DNA of 60,000 nucleotides, from contig JAQGDQ010000134.1 of NCBI GenBank assembly GCA_030141605.1, positions 139,001 through 199,000 on the forward strand, given 5' to 3'. Under the pieces are notes generated by a model. That model saw only the letters and a list, made by a program, of their open reading frames with translations, had not been told where the DNA came from and did no database searches. A program made the position numbers and the translations under genes. Source of the stretch: Tubiluchus corallicola (Eukaryota; Priapulida; Priapulimorpha; Priapulimorphida; Tubiluchidae). Below are positions 38,901 through 50,900 of this stretch, piece by piece; the first letter of the stretch is position 1; each line of letters starts with the position of its first letter.

Positions 38901-41900
38901 TTTTCTTCAGCCAATGAATGACATCATTGGTGGAAGAATGGCCGTTCAAGATGGGAGCGTCCAAGCATAAAATGAACACCACTTTAAAGTGATTTTGCTA
39001 ATTACACGAGGCGCTTATTATATTTTTATTACTAAATTCTAACATTTTTTGCAAACATTGAAATAAACTTAACTTCCCAGAAGGCTTGACTTTTCTGTTT
39101 ATAATTGTTGCAGTATTTATACATCCAGTCCAGAATAAGCAAAATGGATAATAATTTCTTTATTTGTTTTCTATGTTTGTTAATTACTGGAAGTTTTAGT
39201 GCATTATTGGTATGTTTTTTCATTGTTGTCTCGTGCTGTTACAACTATTATGCCCCAGGTTTATTTGTTAGCAGACTTGGCTTCTTATAACTTTTTTCTA
39301 CTACAAAAAATATGCAAATTAAAGAATTTGTTTTCGGAAGTTCTGCACTTGACCTGTCTTTTTCAACCGATTAAGAAAAAAAATCATTATCTGCAGCTTA
39401 CCTAAAGAAAATGCATTTAGGCCAAATGCGATAAGAGTCTTGATTATTTGTCCCCAGTAGCCAAGAATAGAATAAAGCTTAAAGTGGTTGCCATAGTAAC
39501 CTCATCAGGGGCTGCACATTCTGTTGGTGATGTGATGATTGCATGATAAAATCTAATTATACATTGTTGTCCTAAGGTTCAAGGGTGTCTTAATCATATT
39601 TATATTGCTAGTTGTGTGCTTATTCGAAGATTATGTTCTTTATGCCACTGCAAATAGTGCAATTACAAGTTTCATTGTCGTGTCTGATTAACTTGCTGGC
39701 CATTGAGAAATTTCACTTTTTACACAGTATTCGTTAATTTTGTTGCAATGAGTAAAAGTAAAAACAGCCAACGGATCTATTAAGAGACATTCTTAAGCTT
39801 TGTAATGATCACATTTTTGTGTCAAGATAAATTTTGAGTTTTGTGCATTTTCGGTAAATTTATTAAAGCAACACCAGACCCAATCTTAAACCTTTGGTCA
39901 AAACAATTTACTCTTTAAAATATTGAAAGGGAACACTCTATCTTTTCCAAAATGACTTACGTGAGAAATATTACCTTCGCTGTTACGTGCATTTCGCCAT
40001 TCTCCAGTTAGACGAGCACTAACGCCTGCATTTCGGAAGCGCATTACACAAAAACAGGTACTGTACTTCTCAGTTCAAATGTGTTAGTTTCTGACGAACT
40101 ACGCACATTCAACAGCTCATCCGTGAGTAAATTTGAAATTTGAATTTTTATCTTAAAACGTGCCTAGTCTTAGTACAACACACTAAATGTTTTACAGTAG
40201 CACTGTACTTCAATTTTCGCTTTCGCAAACACGTGCAACATGCTCGTGAAATATTTTTGCTGTTGAAAATCATGTTAGTTTGTGATGTCATCAATAGTTG
40301 GGCTCGCCTGCCGTTAATTAAGTTTTTAATCTGTTATTTAATTATCAGAAACGCTTTTGCTGTATTAATCGTGTTAAAATGTATTCTTTTCATTGGACTC
40401 GAAAATGGGATAGTAGATAAAAAATCATCCTGTCTTCCTTTAAGTGTTTTATGCGATTTGTTCAGTAAACGAAGCGTTTTTCATGGCAGATTTTTCTCAA
40501 GTAGTTAAATTGCTTGCCTACTGAAACAAAAACTGACAACATCTTCAAAGAGCTAATGAAATATCCAACCGGAATATGTTATTTATGCAAATGCAGGACA
40601 TAAACTTTTTGTGCGTTAATGGTATTGTAAAAAAAATTGTGTAAAATTTCACGCACAGCTTAACGGGAACAATAGTTGCCATGGTATTTGTGACACAAGC
40701 TGCTATTTTCATTGTCCTGCTGTAGCTTCTAACATCACACTGCCCAAATGGGCATAAAGTTGACGTTACTATGGTGACTGAGCAATTTTTTGTCTGCCAT
40801 CTAGGGGCAAGTTAAAAAAAACAATACAAGTGCATAATTGCACTACTTACAGTCGTATGCTTCCCATGACAGTTAGCTTTAATTAGCTTCAATTTTGTTT
40901 TTTCCTGTTCCCGTTAAACAGAACACTAATAACACTCAGATAAATATTTATAAAACTTATAATGTTTTAATCATATCACATCAACATTCTTATCCGTCAA
41001 ATGAGTTGTGCTGGGCATCACGGCTGTACATTTTCCACGTAATTTTTACTGCCATACTTTCAAACGGCATGTACAGTCAAGCATTAGTAATTCAGCCTTT
41101 TGTTGTCCAGCGATCCCTTTCTGCTGTACAAGTTTGATTTGTACTTGTTTAAGTTTAAGTGCAGTGGCAAGTGTCAGTAGTATCGCCATCGTCGGCTTTC
41201 CTTGCCGTGGTTGAATTTACTTGACTTGATTTTTAAGTTACTTTTCTGCTGAGTAATTTGAATTGGTTTCTTTTCTCAACAGTGTTCTTGAGTTGTGCTT
41301 ATTTTTAAAGTTAAGCAGGATCGCTGATTGCCAGTTTTTCATTATCCTTGATTTTACTCTGTAAAGTTAGTAACGGATTTGTTACAATTTTTCGTCTTTT
41401 GCTTACTATTCGTCAAATCCTTGAAGCGGTCCTACATCAGTGACAATTACTTCAGTTTAACGCTGTTTGTGAAATAGTTGTTTTAGCAGTCCCAGGTTTT
41501 AACATTTTTAGTACATGCGTGTTTGCACAACAAAAAGTCTGGAAGCTTTTTTAGTTATTCACGTACACTGAATTTCTATTTCATTAGGATTGTTTTGATA
41601 TCAAGTTCAATGCTCTATGTTATTTCTAACATTGAGATAATCCAAGTTGAGGTGCAGGCTGCACATCGAAAAACATAATCTTGAGGAAATCGCTGTTAAA
41701 GTTTACCATTGTTTCTTGTCCTGTTTCTACAAAAACACTTAGCAATTGTACGAACGGGTGGTAGCTAAGGACTTTGCAAGAGCATATTGAAGTTATATTT
41801 AAATCCTGTAGATGGCTCTTCTTTTGACCCAATTTTTGATGCACTCTACTTAGATGCAGTTTTAACTATACCAGCTTGTGGACAGTTTTGGTTTACAAGA

Positions 41901-44900
41901 ACACATATAACATATTTCTGTTGCTAAACTTAATATTATCTCGTGCAGTGGGAGCAAATTTGAAGTCATACTTTTTCACACTACTCGTCTTATATAAATT
42001 TAAACATTGGTGGCACCACCTACATACCTAAACTGTAACTTCATTTTTATTCCATATGTTGACGTAGAGTAGAAAGCATTAACAAAAACAGAACGTTAGA
42101 TTCAAGGCCCATTTGAAGTATTCCTGCTTGGCTTTGAGTGGAAAATTGTCTCCTGTCATAAATCTTTCTCTATTCTGCAGAGACAACGATTTACAAAACA
42201 ATTGCGTCATTAAGCTATCTGAATGACGGAATTTATTCGAAAGTTGGACTGATTATTGTACATTTAGCCGGCAAAATACGACTGCTGAAAAACTAAACAA
42301 AGATAAGGAGAGGATGATAGGCCTACAGAGTATGGATTAAAATTGTCTTGCAAAGTTTAATTATCCTTGGCGGGTTTGTTGTGTGTTAAACAGTTTTCTA
42401 CATCTTGATAAATAATAATGAGGTTTGATTTGCCTTTCTGTCTGTTTGCCTGTCTGTCTGCCTGCCTGCCTGTCTTTCTGTCTGTCTGCCTGTCTGTGGT
42501 TATATTGTGAATGCATTCTTAAATTTTCTGAAGATATTCACCCATATAATTTAATAGGCAGATTATTCAGTTGTTTAGTAAGTTAGGTAATATCAAAAAT
42601 TATAATGATAAAAAAATAATGCAGTTTTTGTTAATGTGCCTAGCACTTATTAGTAGAGTCAAATCAGTCAACTCTACTGCAAAAACTTTGCAAGTTTTTT
42701 TTTGGAATCGCAATGGCATTGTTAGCAACAAATAATTTGGCCTTAATTCAATCCCCAAGTTGTAACGAGCTTTCCAATCAATAATTTTATTAGCTCCGAT
42801 AAATCTTGATGCCCGCACATTTACTGCTAAGCTATGGGTTCTGTTCGAGCGTCTATTACTTCGTGGCGTCATCATCTTTAGAAATTATAGCAGTTAATTT
42901 TGCAAAAATGCTAGTCGTGTCAGGAAAGTAAGTTATTCAGCAATATTTTATGTTTGGCACAATATGCTTGTGGCATTGCGCTTACATAAAATGCAAGTGC
43001 CACCGCTACTCTTTCAGAGATATTCAGCTAATTTGGTATTTATAGTCTTCTTGGAAAAGTTTATTGGTTGGCTAATAGTTCTGTAAGATCTGGCTGAAGT
43101 TTTTCTATATGCAATTCCATTGTGTGTCGCTTTGCTTTAACAGGGTCCGAGTTGTTCCGAATTTAGTTCCCTGATTTAGACTTCAAAATAGTACTAGCAG
43201 CTCTTCGGCTTAAGTGTCTGTTAGCTTGTTTGGAGCAACCAAAGAGTACATAGAAATAGAAATTTAATATCTAAATGAACGCATGACTATGACTATGACT
43301 ATTGAGCTGTATAATGACCGTTATTTGCTATTATGTTATGTTTTATTAATTTTTGGGAATGAGAGCAGTTAATTCGCGACTACTATTTACATACTCTCAT
43401 TAAATTATCATAGATTTGAGTAAGTTTTGCTTAATAAGCCTTTTCACAGGTTCGCTATGCGCATGCGCAGTTGCTGTAGGTCAAAAGTTAAATGAACCCC
43501 AGCAGTGCCTTTTTACTACAAATGTGGGTAAAGCAAAGGCATCTGCTGCATTAGTAACTTCAGTTGTTTTACATGGACTTTCCTTAATTATGTATTTGTC
43601 TGTGCATAGAGTGATTTACTAGCAGGATTTTGCTTGGGAACAACAAAAAAAGAACTAGGTAAGGTTCTAGTTAGCTGTTAAAGCTGTTACTATTACAATA
43701 GCATGGGCTGCAAGGTCTTGTCAAGTGTACACAAATGCATTGTCTGGTTAACTTAACCATTGACTTTTTCACGATCATCACCGCTGGACCTGTGAAAAGG
43801 CTTATTAGATTGATTGATTAATTACAAATTCAATAAGATTGCAGAAGCAAGAATTAATTTCAATTAATTTATGCAACTGTGTGTGTGTGTTCATTACTAT
43901 GTAGTAATACGACTACGCATTTAATGTTTAACTTACTTTAAAACATATTAAACAACTTTTCATGTTATTAAACTTGAAAACCTGTAAGTAACGATGATAC
44001 AGGGACTTTTTGGAAAGGCTTTGTTACTTTGACAACTAAACCTAGCAATACATTTAGTTGGTTTCAACTTACCGATACTGAAACCAAAATTTATGAAAAG
44101 AAACCGAACCGAAATCATTTTTGCAAAACCAGCTATTACTAGAATTGGAAAAAAAACAAAATTCTGAAATGAGTAATATACTTGTTTGTTTTTATTTGCT
44201 CTGATACAAATGTGACGAAATAGCTAGCCAACAAAAGTTTGTATAACATAACAGTCGAAACAGAACCCCAGAATTCATTTTGGACCGTTGTCCTAGAACC
44301 ACAATTAGAACTAAAATCTTTGAACTAAACACTTCAAAAAACAAATAAATTTTATTTTGTAAATGTCTTGTTGTTAATATTTCATAAACTAGAAACTTAA
44401 ACTTAGTTTTGTCCAAATTATACTTATATTTCTGTTGACTGTTCCTGCAACCTTGAAGGTCCGCAGTCGTCGAGCACTGAAGATATGCACATTATCATAA
44501 AAGCTGACTTTAACATACATGTTACACGAAATTTTACACTTTATTTGGACTATATTAGCCAAGATTTTTCAGCGGATTATAACATCTAGGAGAAAGAGTA
44601 AACTGGAAAATATTAGTAAAACTCTGGGAAAATACTACTGAAAATTACTGAAAGTTTTGGCTAGGAAACTTAATAAATTGCAGATGAAAATAAAGCTGAA
44701 ACAAAAGTGCAGTTATTGGTAGCAACTCTTCTTCTCATCACAGCTTTATGGTGTTGGAGTAAAAGTGTGATTTGATTTTGATACTTAGCTTTGATTAGGC
44801 TTTATTGCCTTTCAACTTTACAAAGAATACTATTAATAACTCATTCTCGATGACTTGAACCCAAACTGACTCAGATTGAGTATAATATTTGCAAATTTAA

Positions 44901-47900
44901 AAATATAAAAAACTAAACTGAACTTGTCACTTTTGATGTACAATTGAACACTGCAATAGAATTGAAACTGAACTTGACGCTTTCGGTATGCAGCTGAACA
45001 CTGCAGTCTGGCATAATGTGTTTAAACTCTTGATGCGAATTTTGTCTTACACAGTCATGTGATTACGCGAGGAATATTTTGGTCAAAATAAAAGCCATTA
45101 TAATTGATTTGTATTTCATCCTGATGGTTTGCATCTTTTTCAAGTTTTCAAACATTTTTATCCGACGTGGCTCTTGGTTAGAATTATGATTGGATTAATT
45201 TCATACAACCTTTAGCACGTAATTATCTACTGAATCATGTGTTCACCTCTTTATGCCAGACCTCCTCATTTCCTACAGCGGTCCAAGTGCTTCTATATCT
45301 AAGCATCAGGCTTGAAGTGATTAAATCTTTCTCTGCAAAATGCGATAAAATGTGTGAGCATAGTTTGTCAACTGGAAATTAAGGGAAAAGCCGTGCCTTC
45401 TAAGCAATTAGGCTTATTTCATCGTTCGCAAAAATATGAAAAACTTCAGCAGCAAAAGCACCTTGTGTAATTAGTAAAGTTACTTTGAAATTCCCAATCG
45501 TTTTACGTTTGGGCGCTCATGTTTAAAGTAAGTGACAGACTATTTCTTCTCAAAGATATAATAAGTTTTTACAAAAAAATATGTAGCTAATTTTGTGATA
45601 TTTCATTGTAACCACTAGGTGAGTTACAGAAACTTTTAAGTGGTGTGCTTGCAAAAAGCCAGAAAACCGCCAGTTATGTCACTATTTTCAAATGAATGGC
45701 AGCTACCATCTCACCTGAAAATTTCTATTCCACCGCAATCCCCGGTACAATAAACTAGTTCTGCCCTTATAGACAGTTTTTTGTAATTTTTTGTTACATA
45801 CTTACGCTATAGTGGTAGCAATAAAATAAACCCAACATTCTTAAAAACTTGTCCTTTCCTTTAATTGTGCATCATTCTGGAATTAATCTATCATATACAA
45901 TACCCCACGCAATTTAAATATCCTAGCCCCAACCCTAACCCCTAACCCTAATCCTAATCCTAACTCTATACCTAACCCTAACCTAACCCTAATGCTAATC
46001 TTAACTCTATACCTAACCCTAACCTAACCCTAATGCTAATCTTAACTCTAATCCTAATCTGCTTCACGAACTTATTTCTTTTGTGTGGGAAATTGTAAAA
46101 TTTAGCTTAATATTGTTTCAGATTGTGTTATGGAATGGAGTAACAGTGGTGACGTGCTGGCAGTGGGAGGCATGGTTAATGCCGGAACAGCCGATGCGAA
46201 AAATGTGCTCAAATTTTACACGGATGCAGGCCACTTGCGATATAGTGCACCAATTCCTGACTGTCAGGTAGTCTATTTAGTGTTTCTTAAAATCAGTGCA
46301 TATTCTAGTGTTATCTTAAAATTACATAGAATGTAGCGTATTTATATAGTCTTCTGTCTTCTACAATCTTATACAATTTACTCAGATTATTTTTAAACTT
46401 GTCTAGAGTTTGAATTTGTGTTTGTCTTGACTTGTCCAACAAGTTATAACTTTGCTTTGAAAATTACAACTTTCATGGCCGTCCATCAAAAACAAGTTCT
46501 TCTGTTTGCGCAAAACATTCTCAAATACTTTCAAGGTGATTGCATTTTAATAACTTTTGCAATTTACCTGAACTGATTCTCGGTGTCACGAATAATTGAC
46601 TGTGTATGTTAGGCCACTACTTGAATATTGTACGCCAGTTTGATCACCTCACTATATGCAGGACTTTGGTGCTAGGAGGTCAGTTAAGGCAATATTTTAC
46701 GTGCAGATTATTTATCCATTGTGAACTTCCTATTTTTAACACCTTGGGCAGGTTGCGTATGTTAGATTTACCACTTGAAGTCAGACGAATAATTTTTAAT
46801 CTTAAGATGGTTTATAAAATATGCCATAAATTAGTAGATTTGTCATTTGGTGATTTCTTTTGTTATGCTCTTAACCACAGTTACAAATTATTCAAACATT
46901 ATTCTAGATTAAGTGTATAGAAACATTCGTTTGCAAATAGAGTAGTCCCTATCGGGGATGATCTTAATTATGATGCAGTTCTTGCATCAAACATCGTCTG
47001 TTTGAGCACCAGACTAGCGAACTGCAACTTTTTAAGCTATTTTAATCTATGTAAACTATTCTTTTCTTTGTTGTAGGCTATCTCCATTTAAGTTTTTTCG
47101 CTTAATGATTAAATTTTTACTGCACATGTATTTGTTTTATAACTACGAGTGTAAATTATTTCATATTGTATTTCGTGGCCAGTATAAGTGCTTCAGGTTT
47201 GCTGCCATTTTCTTTTATGGAAATGTGTTTTTATAAACGTTCTTCAAGAAAAATAAAAAATAAAATTACCAATGCCAAGATTTTCATTTATAATTCCAGT
47301 TCATTGTAACTTGTGCCATCTTGTAGCTGCCACATTTCACTTTACACTTTCTGGCAGAAGAAGAAAATGTCCTTGGGGTGCTTTTATAAATAAATTATGT
47401 TGATTATTGAACTGTGCTGCTTCTTTCGCTCGTCATTTGCGCGTCCTTCGGATGAATGAGCTAGGCAATTCTTGATTATTTTGTCCATTTCTAAAATGTG
47501 CAGAAGTGAATTAAATTTGTATGCGGCCTGTGAATTTTTTGAATCATTTGCCAATGAAATGCTGAATCATGAATTTCTACTTGCGTCCAGTTACCAATGA
47601 TGGTTTCTACTATAAGTTTCTAAGCTAATTACGAAACATTACCTCGTGATTAAACACACATAAAATGTTTCCTTATAAAAATACACATAAAAAAACTACA
47701 TTTTCTAAAGATATTTTTCAAGTCACCTGTTTAGCTTGTTACAAAACAAATTAAAGTAATGTTTTGTTTGCTAAAGTTGGTATTTTGTATCCCGCTTCTG
47801 TTTTCTGACAAGGTGCAATGGCCAAGTGGTATAGCATTTCTAAGGCACCCAACCATGGGTTCTGGGTTGAATCCACACATAGGGATTTTGTGCCATTTGC

Positions 47901-50900
47901 CATTCAAATATAGAATTCTCTGGCTGCTTTCTTAGGTCTTCTCAGCCTTATCTGAATACCTGGTTATAGCTTGTGAACAGAGCTGGATAAGAGAAATACA
48001 CTACAGAGAACGCCACTATCGACTGACAGGGATCCACAGTAGTCTTTCCCTTTTTATAAGCCCAGGTGTGCACGTGACTGATGGTTAACTGCTGCAAGTT
48101 CAGAGTTTGAATCTGTTCTAAAGGTACACTCACATGCACACCTGAGAGGTTCACTGTATTCCCTTGCCAACATTAAATTTTATAAATTTAACTTTAATTT
48201 TTCAATTTAATTTCAAGTTTATTTATTTAATTTTAATTTAATTCTTAGCCTAATCCAGCCATGAGTACAATGTTTTAGCCTGCATTTATGCTGAAAGATA
48301 TTATATTTTAGCGGCAAGTGTCGGCATTGACATGGGGACACAATGACAAGCGGCTATTTATTGCGACCGGCTGCATCATCCACACCGCTTGGGTGACAAG
48401 GAAGGTCAGCTCGCTGCAGCTTCTCAGCAAGGTTGCCATTAGGAGGGCAATTCAGGAAGAGGGAAATGTTCAGCGGCTTCCTCTTCCTCCTCGGCTGAGG
48501 CAGCTTGTCGGAAATCTCTTTTCTACTACTATTAAGGTACTGTAATTATTTTTGGTATTACTGTATGCTGGAACTGATGTCGAGGGTTAAAATGTTGTTA
48601 CTGCACGGCAGTCATTAACATTTACATCAATATAATTTGGCCAGCATTGTTTCAATACTGTAATACATTCATTATTAATTATAACATTAAAAATCTTCAT
48701 TCAGAATTATACAACAAGCCTTCTATTTGCAGGGAACATAAGTACAAAGATCTTGAATAAATTTTTACATTATGTACATTACATAATTTTTTACATTAAA
48801 TTCTTCACAGTAACATTGATTCCGAAACATGCTAGCAATTCTGTATTAGGATTTTACTATTTCCAGTTACATATCCTGCATTTGCATATAATGTTTATAC
48901 ATGTTATATTCTATATACAAGTAGTATATATATTGTATCTTTTACATATATAAAGAATGTTGTGCTGTTATTATTCATACGTAAACAGATTGCTAATATA
49001 ATCAATTTACTGTAAGATCATTTTTAGTTAGTTCTTTTATATTATTATCTATATATATTTTAATTACATTTTCTCTTTTCTTTCTCTCTGTTTCTCTTTT
49101 TGTATGTAGTCCAAACATCATTATTTTTTAATATGTGTTCGAGATTCACCCTTATCTCTTGCCTAACAAATGGTAATGGACAATGAAAAATTAAATGCTC
49201 TGTGGTTTACCTGCCCAAACCGCATTCACACAGATCTGTATCTATTATTACTATTCTGTATTTAAACGATTTGTATTAATCATTTAATATATTCAGTAAG
49301 TGTCATTACGAACAATCACACTGTATTATTTTGAAATCTTGGCTCTTTATTTTGTAGAGGGAGGATGGATGTACATCCGAGCATAGCTGAAATTTCTCTT
49401 TCGGTTCAATAGTTGATCTGAGAGGGATATCCTTGATAGTGGGCTAAGTTCTGGTTATGCCACAATCATTGTATTGAGTATACCCTGTTTAGAATGCTAG
49501 ATTCCTGCTTCTGGTGTGTCGAAGTATATTAAAGAATAATTGCCCGCTTTCTTTCCCTAAAGTTGTTCAGCTTTTTCTCTGTGAACCAGTAATTGTAATT
49601 CTCCTAGACTGTAGGCCTGATTCAATGCATTAATTAACAACTTTCATTTAGGGTCACATTCCACATCCACATAAGCTCCGCGAATTTACCATCGCAACTC
49701 CTCCCCGCCAGGAGCGCCTTTACTGCACGATGATACGTAGCGGCGACGACATCACGGCTAGCTCCACCTACACACTGTATTTGGAATATTTGGGCGGATT
49801 GGTTCCGCTGCTGAGAGGCAGGAGGGTGAGCAAGATTCGACCTGAATTTGTGATATATGATCCTAAGATCCAGGGTAAGCTCTACTGCTTAGTAGTTTTT
49901 ATCTTGCTTGTAATAATAAAATGAATTTTGTGCCTGTGTGTTGCTCATATTAATAAAAGCTAAAGGCAGGCATTGGTCAGCCTTGCGACATGACGCAACA
50001 ACAACTGAGAGCAACTGAACACTTGGCAACTGGCTATATACGGTATGCCGCTAGTTTCAAGAATATCCAGTCGACATAAGCAAGCTTACCGCGCAATGCA
50101 GCGCAACTCAATTCCAGCGAATTGCTCATGTTCTGCTCGCGGAATACGGTATCCATGCAGTTTTAGTCTGAATATTGTTTGATGATGATTGTGGTCTGGC
50201 CAGAGATTTTTTGTTTGTATACACTCAGTCATAGTCGAACTGAACATTGTTGCAACGTGCGGGAACTCGTATCTTCCTAGTTACTGGAAATCAGTCGCAG
50301 TCGACCTGAGCATGTGTCTAAGACTGTTTCCAGTCAGTTGATTCAAGTTGCATCGCATCGCAGATCGACCTAAGCTTGGCTCAAGAGCAGTTTTGTTTCA
50401 TTGTACACTTTTCAAGGTCATATTTACCAAAAAAAAAGCTAATGATTTCGGGTAAAGTATCTACTTAGCAGTATAGTATATATGCAGTAGCAATTAAAAC
50501 TGTGTACAACTGTGTTATGCGCCCTTGCCCTTTTAATCTTTTCAGGTTACAGGATTACACTAAGCAGTAGTAATTTTTCGAGTGTTGTATTTGCTATGTC
50601 CTCATGGCTAGGTGATACTGTCTAAGACTAACAAGCATAATCTGCAGACTGTTTACCTGATTAGTATGTGATTTCCCCCATACCATTAGTTAAGTTAACA
50701 TTGCATAGCACTGATTGTGAATCTATCATGGACATGCATAGTGACCTTACTGATTATGTCTTTCTGTGCATCCTTGGTAACGATAATGTTGTCTTTTTTT
50801 TTGGTGGATCTTCCTTCTGTCTACCCAGTATACATACAGGGTAACAAAAGGTCTTTTTAACAAAAGTAGTTGGCAGTATTTAACCAATCTAGAAAGCACT

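Larger units (their letters stand above)
38245..46121 (+). other. TULP4 intron 5 (7.9 kb)
   Basis: Holds dispersed-repeat copies 2 and 3, TTAA- and TA-flanked MITEs, a CTGT/CCTG simple repeat (42440-42497) and the telomere-like array. The 122-codon open frame at 40140-40508 has no recognised similarity and a codon composition like intron sequence, so it is not called as a gene. Confidence 0.65.

Noticed and set aside
40140-40508. 122-codon open frame on the plus strand in TULP4 intron 5
   Set aside because: No similarity I recognise, Leu/Ile/Phe/Lys composition as expected of AT-rich DNA, and no splice or conservation support.
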